Below are positions 33,222 to 43,964 of a stretch of DNA of 64,000 bases, piece after piece. This DNA comes from Conchocele bisecta (taxonomy: Eukaryota > Mollusca > Bivalvia > Lucinida > Thyasiridae), in NCBI GenBank assembly GCA_029237695.1, contig CM055265.1:45253331-45317330 (forward strand). The letters run 5' to 3'. Both the position numbers and the translations under genes were made by a program. The notes beneath the pieces were generated by a model. The model had not been told where the DNA came from. It was given only the letters and a program-made list of their open reading frames with translations, and did not search any database. Within the stretch, counting starts at the first letter, position 1; every line of letters starts with the position of its first letter.

Positions 33222-34070
33222 TGTCGCGCCTATATCGCCACTTTTTGCGTCGTCGTCGTCCGCGTCAACAATGTAAAAATGTTTGTACAAGTTTCTTCAT
33301 TATGATAAAGCGTTTATTTTATTAGGTGAACTGATTATCGTGTAATAATGCATGAGTGATTGGGTCGTTACGTGAAACAAATGAGTGAGCGTAGCGAACC
33401 GAGTTTGTTCAGCTGTAGGACCCAATCCCGAGGGCATTATTTCAAAATAATCAATACGAGAGTGGTGTAAAGTACTGCTGCTGAGTGGTGTAATTCACCG
33501 TTAGATGTCTGTAAACTACTGGCTGAAATGTAAGAAATAACTTTAATATAACTTTAGGGATTGCTTCAATATTTGGACACTTGATATATGTGAGCATTTA
33601 GAACACACTCATGCTGCCATTAACATGACCTTGACCTTTTTACCATTCACATTTTTTGCGGGAACACTTAGCCATTTTTTTGCATCAAAAAGTTTGAACA
33701 AGTTTCTTCATCATCTTATAACTTTAATATTACTTAATGGATTGCTTAAGAATTTGGTCACTTGATACATGTGAGCATTTGGAACACACTTATGCCCCCA
33801 TTAACATGACTGATATTTTTTACCTGCACATGGTTGTGGAAACACTTAGCCATTTTATTTACGTTAAAAAGTTTGTACAAGTTTCTTCATCATCATATAC
33901 CTTTAATATTACACGATGGTTTGCTTCAATATCTGGACACTTGATACATGTAAGCATTTGGAACACACTCATGCTGCCATTAACATGACCTTGACGTTTT
34001 TATAGTCCATGATCATGTTACGGTCAAATACCTCGGCAGGCACGACACCGCTTCCGTGGTGGAATTCTTG
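33222..34070 (+). mobile_element. HINE-like element, GTCGCGCC type, interrupted
   Basis: The 5' end GTCGCGCCTATATCGCC is followed by GTCGTCGTCGTCCGCGTC. At least three core units of about 180 bp follow (TTTGTACAAGTTTCTTCAT, CTTTAATAT, GGAACACACTCATGC, ATGACCTTGACC). The 3' end has GGCAGGCACGACA, the hairpin CCGCTTCCGTGGTGG, and ATTCTTG-T. The inverted repeat at 33340-33462 interrupts the first unit. Confidence 0.6.
33340..33462. repeat. Palindromic insertion with a GAGTGAGCGTAGCGAACC centre
   Basis: Arms GATTATCGTGTAATAATGC / GCATTATTTCAAAATAATC and GATTGGGTC / GACCCAATC flank the centre ATGAGTGAGCGTAGCGAACC. It lies inside the HINE-like element at 33222. Confidence 0.6.
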
Positions 34071-34193
34071 TCTAATATCCTTTTATCTGGGTCTTCATTG
34101 TTTGTCATTCCAATCGCTAAAACAAGCATCATAGTTAAGCCAAAAATGTCATGAGCCCCATTTCTGCAATCACAATCACATACAGTGGGACCT

Positions 34194-34337
34194 CTCTAAA
34201 CCGGACACCCTGTTAGAGATGTTCCACTTTAAGACAAGCGTGTGTGCTTTGTGATCATGAACAGACATTATCATCGGAGTTAAAGGACATTGAAGACTAT
34301 CAACATTAAGCACACCTAACTTTCATCTGTTCCACTG
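34194..34337. mobile_element. Short TA-flanked pogo-like MITE
   Basis: Ends CAGTGGGACCTCTCTAAACC and CATCTGTTCCACTG with TA outside. The left end carries CCGGACACCCTG and is close to the 2468 element (CAGTGTAACCTC, ACCGGAC). It is 144 bp with no coding content. Confidence 0.55.
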
Positions 34338-34458
34338 TATCTGGGGTAGACTCAGATCAGAAATGCAGTAAGCCCCATTTCCTCCGAAACATTTCATTGC
34401 ACACAATCTCATTCCTACGTGACTTGGCGTATAATCAGACAACCAAGGTTACATCTGT

Positions 34459-35058
34459 AAGAAATTTACTTAATATTAAATCTCAATCAATTCTCTGTAT
34501 TTGAGTTACAGTATCGAGTTTCTTAATCATTTCTTCTTCTATGGCAATCAATCGGCCACAGACTGGAAAAGTGCAAAAATAAATTCCCTTCAGGAAAAAA
34601 TCATGATATTTGCCAAAGTAACCCAAAATCAGGGAAAGATCCGAGAATTTTACTTTTCTTTGGCCAGTGAATTTTAACCCTTAGACCGCTACACACAACA
34701 ATTGTCGTCGGCTGTTGCTTTTATATCTTGCCTTATTTCTCAATAAAAACATGGTTTGACAGCACTTCAGAATCATTTCCAATGGAAATGATTCTGAAGT
34801 GCTGTCAAAGCATGTTGTAATTTATTCTAAAGTGTTGTCAACGCAGGTTTTTGATGATAAAAATGGAAAATAGAAAATAAACAGCAGACGACAAAAAATT
34901 AAGATAGCGGTGTAAGGGTTAATATTAAATCTCAATCAATTCACTGCATTCGTGTTACAGTATCAAGTTCCTTAATCATTTCAGGAAATTTGCTGAAGTA
35001 ACCCAAAATCAGGGAAAGATCCGGTAATTTTACTTTTCTTAGGTCAGTGAATTTTAAC
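34459..35058 (+). repeat. Segmental tandem duplication around a TTAA element
   Basis: AATATTAAATCTCAATCAAT, GTTACAGTATC, TAACCCAAAATCAGGGAAAG and AGTGAATTTTAACCC occur at 34459-34677 and again at 34919-35058. The TTAA element 34674-34922 lies between. The second copy is shorter by an internal deletion and is followed by a second, diverged TTAA element at the same relative position. Confidence 0.7.
34674..34922. mobile_element. TTAA hairpin MITE, centre type i, complete
   Basis: TTAACCCTTAGACCGCTACA at the left and AGCGGTGTAAGGGTTAA at the right are good inverted ends. GTCGTCGGCTG and CAGCAGACGAC lie inside. The central palindrome TTTGACAGCACTTCAGAATC is followed by a partial second copy (TTCTAAAGTGTTGTCAA). 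Confidence 0.8.
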
Positions 35059-35227
35059 CCTTAAGATGTGGGACATGTCAATTGTCATCTGCTGTTGTTT
35101 TATATTTTTCGTTTTCCTCAATAAAACATGGTTTGACAAGACTTTTAGAATCATTTCCATTGTCAAACTATGTGCTCTCAAATATCATGTTTTGGTGGAG
35201 AAAATGGGAAATGGATTTAAACAGCAG
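35055..35227. mobile_element. TTAA hairpin MITE, truncated
   Basis: TTAACCCTTAAGATG and ATTGTCATCTGCTG start the element. The palindrome has lost one arm. The right end is cut at AACAGCAG by the next MITE. Confidence 0.6.
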
Positions 35228-35445
35228 GGGCCTGTTTCACTAAACTTTGTATGACTAAAATGTTCGTAAGTGCAAATTTAAGATCGTCTGGAAATTTCAA
35301 TTGATGAATTTACATTTATTGAGCATAGGATGCTCAATACATGTAAATCCAATAAGTGTTTGCAAGAAAACATTGCCAATGTGAAATTTACAGGCTATCA
35401 TAAGTTTGCACTTACGAACATTTTAGTTGTACCAAGTTGATAGTG
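35227..35445. mobile_element. GGGGCCTGTTTCAC palindromic MITE
   Basis: GGGGCCTGTTTCACTAAACT at the left and CGAACATTTTAGTTGTACCA at the right. The central palindrome is shortened (AATTTACATTTATTGAGCAT / ATGCTCAATACATGTAAATC). Confidence 0.65.
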
Positions 35446-36457
35446 GAGGGGAACCTTGAAGAGAAGTGGCTTAAAAACGATTTATGTTCAAAAATGAATG
35501 AGACCATCTAATATACTTATTATTTGACCATGTTGGAATATTCAAGATGGCCGCTAAGTATCGCTTAAGCTCTTAGACGCTGTTGATCGACAAAGTAGTA
35601 AAGAAATGAAACATAATTGGAAATCATATTTGTAATATTTAAAAAATGCGAGGCTTGTGTTCCAAACTGTACCAAATTATCTGTCGCCGCAAACAAACAT
35701 AAATCACAGATGGCCGCCAACATGGATACAATTCTGACACGTCTATATTAAGTAGGTACTGTCATCAACGACATAGCATATGCCACACCATAAAATCAAT
35801 GTTTTAGTGTTTCCGATGACAACATCAAGAATATTTTGTGACCGCAATTTTAGTTACCAAGATGGCTACTATATTGCGTAGTTTTATAATATGAGCTATC
35901 AACAAAATATTGGTGCAACTCATGGATAACAATAGATCCTAGCTGTAACATGGTAATGGTTAGTAAACGACTACATAGTCACGATCTTGGATTTCAAGTG
36001 CAACAAAATTCTGAATACATGTTGACAATGTGAAAGGAAACAGGAACATATTCACAATTACATCTAGGTATTCATTCATTTGAGTGAATCAACATAATGC
36101 CCGTGTCTAATACCTGTATTCGGATAGAAATAAATTACAGTGGCAAGTTGGGAGCATGTGAATGGTAATTTATTATATAATTAATGATGGTGGATTGATA
36201 TAATTGTCGGGGGGTGGGGGGGAGCTCGATATCCCTGGCTGGGCTCTTATTCGCATGTTCAGCTTTCTTTCTGGTGAAGACCTGGCAGAATATCCGGTTT
36301 ATCTAATGTCACGGCTGGATGGAAATTGTATGCAAATATTCAGTTAGCCATCCATGCAGATGAAATGAGCTGTCGATAGTCTATTTAAAGCCATTAAACA
36401 TTAAACCGGAACTCTATCATGTTATTTTTAACATGACCATGAACACCAATGTTGCAT
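35446..36457. other. Unassigned DNA
   Basis: No gene is recognised. Scattered AAGATGGCCGC-like motifs (35542, 35708, 35860) recall the HINE core at 9232 but without clear unit structure. A G-run lies at 36209-36223. Confidence 0.4.
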
Positions 36458-36901
36458 TTTATTAGCTCGACTATTCGAAGAATAGTTAGAGCTTATGTTG
36501 TCACCCCGGCGTCGGCGTCGGCGTCGGCGTCACGCCTTGGTTAAGGTTTTTAGTCAAGCTTGTATATGCAATACTATTGGCCCTACACCCACCATACTTG
36601 GACAACTTCATCTCCTAGTGATGTAGCCTGGAACTGCCAGAAATTGGTCACCTAGCATGTTTATCAACATAATTCTTAATTAAAAGACATGCCATGAAAT
36701 TAATGTTATACACACTTATAATACAAAATGTCATTGTTATAAAACTGTAACTTTAACAAAGATTACCTTGAAATATGTCCAGTAATCAGCTGTGACACCG
36801 GTGACCCACTTTCCAATACTGCAGAAATTCACAACCGATTTTCGGTCAATTTTACGACATCTACAGGATATGCCCAAAATAACACACACTCACAATGAAA
36901 C

Positions 36902-36907
36902 TTTATT
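36902..36907 (-). terminator. Polyadenylation signal of the transposase gene
   Basis: AATAAA on the minus strand (within TTAATAAAG), about 90 bases past the stop codon and inside the transposon. Confidence 0.5.
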
Positions 36908-36997
36908 AAGTCTTTGGAAAAGTAAAATTATTGTAAATGTAACTCGAATTAACTTCAAATAACTGATTTAACTTATTTACAATGTATACCCATATAC

Positions 36998-39124
36998 TTA
37001 GTCCTGAGTTGGAGTGATGGCAGCATCACAGTGTGGGCACAAAAATGTGTCCCCATGCCTAATTACTCTCACTGGTGTACAAAATGCCAAATGGAACCAC
37101 CATTTGCATTTTTCACATACACCCCAAGTGACTAAAATGATGTATGGCCTCTTTTGTTTGTCCGGACTGTGCCTCTTACAGACTACACACTTTTCCGCTT
37201 TAGGAATGGTTTCTTCATCTGAACTGTCGACATCTTCAATATGTGTCTTCCTCGCACGTTTAGTTACAATGCCAGATGGGCCGGGCGTGGGAGATTTCAA
37301 AATCACTCGTTTTGATTTCTTCACATGTTCTTGTTGTTTACACTTATTGTCCTTCGTAGTATGATTGTCTTTATGTTCTTTTATTTGTTGCACTACTCTA
37401 TCCTCTGTTATCGCCATTCCTCCAATTAATTTACTCAATGTATTTCTTACTTTCATTTCATTCTTACCTACATTTGTCAAGACTTTACCACCTTTGTCGT
37501 GTAGAAATCCTTCAGCTGATTGAGATGCTGCCACGTCAGCCACTGTTGGTGCAGGGTTCTCAGTCACGTTGAATGTTGTAGATGGTGCCACTTGCTCGTC
37601 ACTAACAACATGCGAGTCAAATGGATATATACCACATTTTCGAAATGATGACTGAATGTTGCTGACAGACAATGTAGTCGAGTATACCTTGCAGGCAATC
37701 TTACAGACCTCGTACCTCGTAAGCGATGAACCCCCCGTCTCACGCATGTGGCGATGGCAGGCCGCGTTCCACGCAACTTGAAAAGGCCCGAAACCGCTCA
37801 CATCCAATGGTTGGAGCAGGTGGCTACAGTGTGGTGGTAGAACAAATAATACTATGTTTTCTGACTTTGCCCACTCTATCGATCCCAATGATACGTGACT
37901 CAGGTGGCCGTCATACAGGACAAGCGCAGGACAATTTTCATCTCTGGCTGGTAAGTATTGGAGTAGATGGTGTTTCATGTAATGAGTGAATATTTCGGTG
38001 TTGAACCACCCACTTGGTGACACTGTACCATCGGCTCCGGGGCTGGCTCCCGTCATCAACGTGTCAAACATCCTGGCACCTGGGAAAACGAAGAAGGGTG
38101 ACACCTGCTGGCCCACGCCGTTCACGCAACCGATTAGTGTGACATTTTTAGATCTGCCAGATGTTACTGCTTGCGTTTTGCTGTGTTTACCAGCTACAAT
38201 TTTGGGAGGTTTGTGTTCTGTTGAGAGTCCCTTCTCATCAATGTTATAAATTAGGTGGGGCTTATCTTTGAGATTATGCTCCACCATGATTTTCTCCAAT
38301 TCTGTGAAGTAATTATCAACAGCCATACAGGTTGCACTTTTGGCACGCGCAATCTCTAAACTACGGGGCTTTTTCACTTTGAGGTCAGGCCAGCGCTGAA
38401 GAAAGTTATACAGCCACTTATCTGTAAGTGGGTGCTCCTTGTCCCGTAAACCTAAAAACACTGCATAGTCAGACGCCAAGTTCATGGTTTCCTGTCTGCT
38501 GTAACCATAACCCACTTCGGCCAACTTTGTTACATTACTGGATAATAGAGCTTCTTGTTCCAGCGAGAATATCGGCGGCGGGCCTGACTTCACAACATCA
38601 ACACTGATTTTCCCATTAACCCTGTCAAATACAGTAGAATATGGTACACCGAATGACAGTGCTGCTTTCCGTATTGGCATGGAAGTCTCTTTGACGGCTA
38701 TGTAGGCCCTGGTTAAATCTTCAGGATCATAGGATGATCTGTACGGCAGCCTGGCAGCCACATTGCGCTGAAAGACACAATTAAGTGCACTAAGTACATG
38801 ATGCACCTTCTTACCTATGCATAAAAGCATATCTCATTCACACATATGCCTAAATCATCGGTGAAAAAAAATAATTTGATAACTCAACTGCATAAATTGT
38901 CTCACTTTTGGCCAACACCTGTACATTGACACCGCTTGGCAAGTAAGTGCATGGGGCCTGGAAAATATCCATTTTAGCAGACGGTGAATGAAAAATTTGA
39001 TAAACTTGTTAGTTTTGAGGATTTTTTTGGTATTTTATGAATGGGAACTTTTGGTCATAGTGAAAATGCATTAAATTAGGACCTGGCATGATTTTATAAC
39101 AGTTATTACCTTTCTAATCTCCAT
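36998..39124 (-). CDS. pogo/Tigger-type DDE transposase with PHD-like C terminus (two exons)
   Basis: This is the transposase that would cut and rejoin its own element in the nucleus. Exon 2 (36998-38767) is one uninterrupted frame; a tiny first exon (39110-39124, MEIRK) is inferred, giving about 594 residues. In that numbering a pipsqueak/CENP-B-like helix-turn-helix lies near 14-58 (YRSSYDPEDL...VPYSTVFDRV), a second Tc5/CENP-B-type HTH near 70-150, and a DDE_1 catalytic domain near 165-395. The catalytic acidic residues are D182 (YNIDEKG), D291 (LYDGHLSH) and D327 (LLQPLDVSG), a DD35D spacing. A basic segment (KKSKR, KRARK) may be a nuclear signal. A C4HC3 zinc finger ends the protein: C532, C535, C556, C559, H564, C568, C582, C585. 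Without splicing the frame would start at 38830 with an unrelated N terminus. No frameshift is seen. Confidence 0.9.
38768..39109 (-). other. Predicted intron of the transposase gene
   Basis: On the minus strand the donor is AGAAAG|GTAATA and the acceptor TTGTGTCTTTCAG|CGC, 342 bp apart, both in phase 0. The upstream ATG lies in AACATGG, a strong initiation context (A at -3, G at +4). Joining them replaces a non-conserved 21-residue start with MEIRK directly before the HTH, which is where related transposases begin. Not confirmed by transcript data. Confidence 0.6.
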
Positions 39125-40523
39125 GTTCACGCAGCAAACAACTTTGACAGCTCGGTAGTCAGCGTAAACAATGTGGTGCGAGCACAAGCACAACCAGTGT
39201 TGTCGTAAAAAATAAGCAATTTTTTTAAAATCTCCGTGGCCGACCGGAAACAGGCAGTGACCGATTTCTGGCAGTTTGACGATACATCAATAACCCCTGA
39301 TCTATATTTGACCTTGACCTACATTTCCTCTTGAATTACTTAGTTAATTCCCCTTGGTTAAGGTTTTTAGTCAACCTTGGTTAAGGTTTTTAGTCAAGCT
39401 TGTATATGGAATACTCCTGGCCCTACACCCACCATACTTGCACAAATTCATCTCCTAGTGATGTACATCAACAACCCATGACCTATATTTGACATTGACC
39501 TACATTTAACCTTGAATTACTTACTTAATTCCCCTTTGGTTAAGGTTTTTAGTCAACCTTGGTTAAGGTTTTTAGTCAAGCTTGTACATGGAATACTAGT
39601 GTGCATACAGACACCATACTTGGACAACCTTTTCTCATAGGGATGTACATCAATAACCCCTGATCTATATTTGACATTGACCTACATTTCCTCTTGAATT
39701 ATTTACTTAATTCCCCTTGGTTAAGGTTTTTAGTCAAGCTTGTATATGGAATATTCCTGGCCCTACACCCACCATACTTGGACAACTTCATCTCCTAGTG
39801 ATGTACATCAACAACCCCTGACCTATATTTGACCTTGACCTACATTTAACCTTGAATTACTTAGTTAATTCCCCTTGGTTAAGGTTTTTAGTCAACCTTG
39901 GTTAAGGTTTTTAGTCAAGCTTGTACATGGAATACTAGTGTGCATACAGCCACCATACTTGGACATCCTTTTCTCATAGGGATGTACATCAATAACCCCT
40001 GATCTATATTTGACCTTGACCTACATTTCCTCTTGAATTACTTACTTAATTCCCCTTGGTTAAGGTTATTAGTCAAGCTTGTACATGGAATACTATTGTG
40101 CATACTGAAACCATACTTGGAAAACCTTTTCTCATAGGGATGTACATCAATAACCCCTGATCTATATTTGACCTTGACCTACATTTCCTCTTGAATTACT
40201 TACTTAATTATCCTTGGTTAAGGTTTTTAGTCAAGCTTGTAGATGGAATACTCCTGGCCCTACACCAACCATACTTGGACAACTTCATCTCCTAGTGATG
40301 TACATCAATAATCCTTGACCTATATTTGACCTTGACCTACTTTTATCCTTGCATTACTTACTTATTTCCCCTTGGTTAAGGTTTTTAGTCAAGCTTGTAT
40401 ATGGAATACTCCTGGGCCTACAGCAACCATACTTGGAAAACTTCATCTCCTAGTGATGTACATCAATAACCCCTGACCTATATCTGACATTGACCTACAT
40501 TTAACCTTGAATTACTTACTTAA

Positions 40524-42392
40524 TTATACCCCCCCGCAACGAGTTGTGGGGGGGTATACTGGAGTCAGGTTGTCCGTGCGTCCGTGCGTCCGTCCGTGCG
40601 TCCGGTAAACTTAACATCAGAGAAATATTGTTATAACTTCTATTTCCTTCATCTAAAATGCTTGATATTTCACACATGCATTCCTGTAAGGCTCTACTAC
40701 CATGCTGTGCCAAATCCACGACCGTCCAACCCCCGCAGATCCCAAGGTTAAGGTCAAATACTTAGTCCGTAAACTTAACATCAGAGAAATATTGTTATAA
40801 CTTCTATTTCCTTCATCTAAAATGCTTAATATTTCACACATGCATTCCTGTAAGGCTCTACTACCATGCTGTGCCACATCCACAACCATCCAACCCCCGC
40901 TGATACCAAGGTCAAGGTCAAATACTTAGTCTCTTTACAAAACTTGACATCAGAGAAATATTGTTCTAACTTCTATTTCCTTCATCTAAAATGCTTAATA
41001 TTTCACACATGCATTCCTGTAAGGCTCTACTACCATGCTGTGCCAAATCCACGACTGTCCAACCCCCGCTGATCCCAAGGTCAAGGTCAAATACTTCGTC
41101 TCTTTACAAAACTTAACATCAGAGAAATATTGTTCTAACTTCTATTTCCTTCATCTAAAATTCTTAATATTTCACTATCTTGTAAGCTCATTCCGTAAAG
41201 CTAAGCTAGCTCTAATACCATGCTGTGCCAAATCCATGACCATCCAACCCCCGCTGATCCCAATGTCAAGGTCAAATACTTAGTCTCTTTACAAAACTTA
41301 ACATCAGAGAAATAAGTTATAACTTCTATTTCCTTCATTGAAAATTCTTATCGTTTCACTTGTGCATTCCTCTAAGGTTGTACTATCATGCTGTGACAAA
41401 TCTACGACTGTCCAACCCCCGCTGATCCCAAGCCAAGGTCACATACTTAGTCTCACAAAACTTAACATCAGAGAAATATGTTATAACTTCTATTTCTTTC
41501 ATTGAAAATTCTTAATATTTCATATGCTGTGACAAATCCCCGCTGATCTCGAGGTCAACGTCACATACATACCGTATAACCTCGAATTAACGCCCCCCTC
41601 CTAATAAACACACCACCCACCCCCCCCCCCCCCCCCCTCCCCCCCCAAATTAAAAAAAAGAAAAAAAAAGAAAAATAAATTACCAATGACCGCCAATTTC
41701 AAACACTTTTCCGTCTGTCCAACCCCCGCTGATCCCAAGGTCAAGGTCACATACTTAGTCTCTTTACAAAACTTAACATCAGAGAAATATGTTATAACTT
41801 CTATTTCTTTCATTGAAAATTCTTAATATTTCATATGCTGTGACAAATCCCCGCTGATCTCGAGGTCAATGTCACATACATACCGTATAACCTCGAATTA
41901 ACGCCCCCCTCCTAATAAACCCCCCCCCCCCCCCGAAATTTAAAAAATAAATAAATTTACCAATGACCGCCAATTTCAAACACTTTTCCGTTTGTCCAAC
42001 CCCCGCTGATCCCAAGGTCAAGGTCACATACATACTCATTGCTCCAATGGACCTCTACCACCCTGTGACAAATAAACCCCCCCCCCCCCTTTTGTAAAAT
42101 GTAACGCCTCCGGGGGCGTTAATTCGAGGTTATACGGTAGTCTCTTTACAAAACTTAACATCAGAGAAATCGGTTATAACTTCTATTTCCTTGCTCGGAT
42201 CTGCTTCACATTTCACACACTCATTGCTCCAATGGACCTCTACCACCCTGTGACAAATTCACGTTCATGCCACTCGCGCTAATCCCAGAGTCAAGGTCAC
42301 AAGCCCACACACTTGGAAATTTTTACATATTTTAGGGGTACCTGGGCCCACGCAGGGGGTATTCCGTAAGCCTCGCTTACTGACCAATCTAG
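40524..42392 (+). mobile_element. HINE-like element, TATACCCCCC type, nested
   Basis: The 5' hairpin pairs ACCCCCCCGCAACGAG with GTTGTGGGGGGGT, followed by ATACTGGAGTCAGG and GTCCGTGCGTCC repeats. Core units of about 165-180 bp contain AACTTAACATCAGAGAAATA, CAACCCCCGCTGATCCCAAG and GTCAAGGTCAAATACTTAGT. The 3' end has GGGGGTATTCC, the hairpin GTAAGCCTCGCTTAC, and AATCTAG-TT. Host sequence TTACTTAATT at the left joins TCCCTTGGTTAAGG at the right, matching an uninterrupted unit, so it inserted at a T-T position. Confidence 0.7.
41572..42137. mobile_element. TA-flanked MITE with CCGTATAACCTCGAATTAAC ends
   Basis: Ends CCGTATAACCTCGAATTAAC and GTTAATTCGAGGTTATACGG are perfect inverted repeats, continuing into GCCCCC / GGGGGC, with TA outside. 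The host unit continues across the site (GTCACATACATA | TAGTCTCTTTAC). A second left end and its host flank occur at about 41845-41925, a tandem duplication of roughly 310 bp. C-runs lie at 41618-41645, 41921-41936 and 42067-42080. Confidence 0.75.
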
Positions 42393-42525
42393 TTTCCCTT
42401 GGTTAAGGTTTTTAGTCAACCTTGGTCAAGGTTTTTATGCAGGCCGCGGCCACCTTGTTTGTCAAGCTATGTGTACATCGACAACCCTCGTAATCGAACT
42501 ATGCTGTTCTCCTACAGCTCTTGTT

Positions 42526-43338
42526 ATTATACCCCCAGGCAACGAGTTGTGGGGGTGTATACTGGAGTCAGTTCGTCCGTCCGTCCGTCCGTCCGTTCGT
42601 CTGTCACTAAACTTAACATCAGAGAAATATTGTTATAACTTCTATTTCCTTCATCTAAAATGCTTAATATTTCATGCATGCTTTCCTCTAAGGTTGTACT
42701 ATCATGCTGTGACAAATCTACGACCGTCCAACCCCAGCTGATCCCATGGTCAAGGTCAAATACTTAGTCTCTTTACAAAACTTAACATCAGAGAAATATT
42801 GTTATAACTTCTATTTCCTTCATCTAAAATGCTTAATATTTCACACATGCATTCCTGTAAGGCTCTTCTACCATGCTGTGCCAAATCCACGACCGTCCAA
42901 CCCCCGCTGTTGCCAAGGTCAAGGTCAATTACTTCGTCTCTACAAAACTTAACATCAGAGAAATATGTTATAACTTCTATTTCCTTCATTGCAAATTCTT
43001 AATATTTCATACATGCATTCCTGTAAGGCTCTACTATCATGCTGTTACATATCCCCGCTGATCTCAAGGTCAAGGTCACATACTTAGTCTCTTTACAAAA
43101 CTTAACATCAGTGAAATCAGTTATAACTTCTATTTCCTTGCTCGGATCTGCTTCACATTTCACACACACATTGCTCCAATGGACCTCTACCACCCTGTGA
43201 CAAATTCACGTTCGTGCCGCCCCCGCTAAGCCCAGAGTCAAGGTCTAAAGCCCACACACTTGGAAAAGTTTACATATTTAGGGGTACCTGGGCCCACGCG
43301 GGGGGTATTCCGTAAGCCTCGCTTACTGACCAATCTAG
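42526..43338 (+). mobile_element. HINE-like element, TATACCCCCA type
   Basis: The 5' hairpin pairs ACCCCCAGGCAACGAG with GTTGTGGGGGT, followed by GTATACTGGAGTCAG and (GTCC)n. Four core units of the 40524 type follow. The 3' end has GGGGGGTATTCC, the hairpin GTAAGCCTCGCTTAC, and AATCTAG-TT. It lies about 70 bp downstream of the previous composite element. Confidence 0.7.
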
Positions 43339-43964
43339 TTGCAACAGGTCCGTAACCAGGGGGTCGGTGCGGTCGGACGACCCCCTCCCCAACCTCCCTC
43401 GTCGTGCCTTGATGTCCACTCTTTCAATCACTAAAGAAAGAATTATTGTCACTACGTAGTCATAGTCGTATTACATGTATGTGCTCAGTTTTTGCTGAGA
43501 ATATATAAGATGGTATTTCAGACCATCTGGATTTCACAATTGTCTGGGAGAGTATGGCCCCGTACCCCCATAGCTGCCTCGGGCCATTAAAGCCCTCGAA
43601 AAGAATCATTGCTTCATAAAAGTCTGGTTACGGGTTACATCGAAACCATGAGATACCGGTACATTCCATGCGGATGCGGATATTCATTTTCCATTATAAC
43701 GAAGCCTACTATCTATCTATGAAAAACGATAATCAAATTATTAATTTGGGTACAGGGATGTTGACGAATTCTGAACTTGACTGGCTACGTAACAACTACC
43801 ATTATTCACTTCCCACATAATGAAAGCAGCGTTTTTTCATAGCGAAGAAGTATGCTTAGCTTATTGGATATGAAAACGAAAACCACGCCATCACATCTTG
43901 AGCTATATAAGTATTATGCTAATGTCCACATTAGTGCGCTATAGAAGACACTGACGTAACTGAC
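43339..43964. other. Unassigned DNA
   Basis: No gene, RNA or known repeat is recognised. Confidence 0.4.

Larger units (their letters stand above)
36626..39282 (-). mobile_element. Near-complete pogo/Tigger-type DNA transposon
   Basis: The host repeat unit reads CTAGTGATGTACATCAATAA when uninterrupted. Here it is split as GATGTA | element | TACATC, giving a clean TA duplication (36624-36625 and 39283-39284). Both ends contain the inverted repeat ACTGCCAGAAAT(T/C)GGTCAC beginning 8 bases from the edge; the outer seven bases differ (GCCTGGA versus TCGTCAA). One intact transposase gene lies between. The well-preserved termini and open frame suggest recent activity. Confidence 0.85.
36458..42457 (+). 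mobile_element. HINE-like element of about 1.5 kb expanded to 6 kb by nested insertions
   Basis: The 5' hairpin pairs AGCTCGACTATTC with GAATAGTTAGAGCT, followed by TTATGTTGTCACC and GGCGTC repeats. Core units of about 165-185 bp carry CTTGGTTAAGGTTTTTAGTC, CACCATACTTGGACAACTTC and TTTGACCTTGACCTACATTT; roughly seven remain at 39283-40523. The 3' end is CAGGCCGCGGCCACCTTG-TTT. The pogo element (36626-39282) interrupts the first unit and another HINE-like element (40524-42392) interrupts the last. Confidence 0.6.

Noticed and set aside
37564..38249. Plus- and minus-strand frames of 70-116 codons at 37014-38249
   Set aside because: They are shadows of the transposase exon in other frames.
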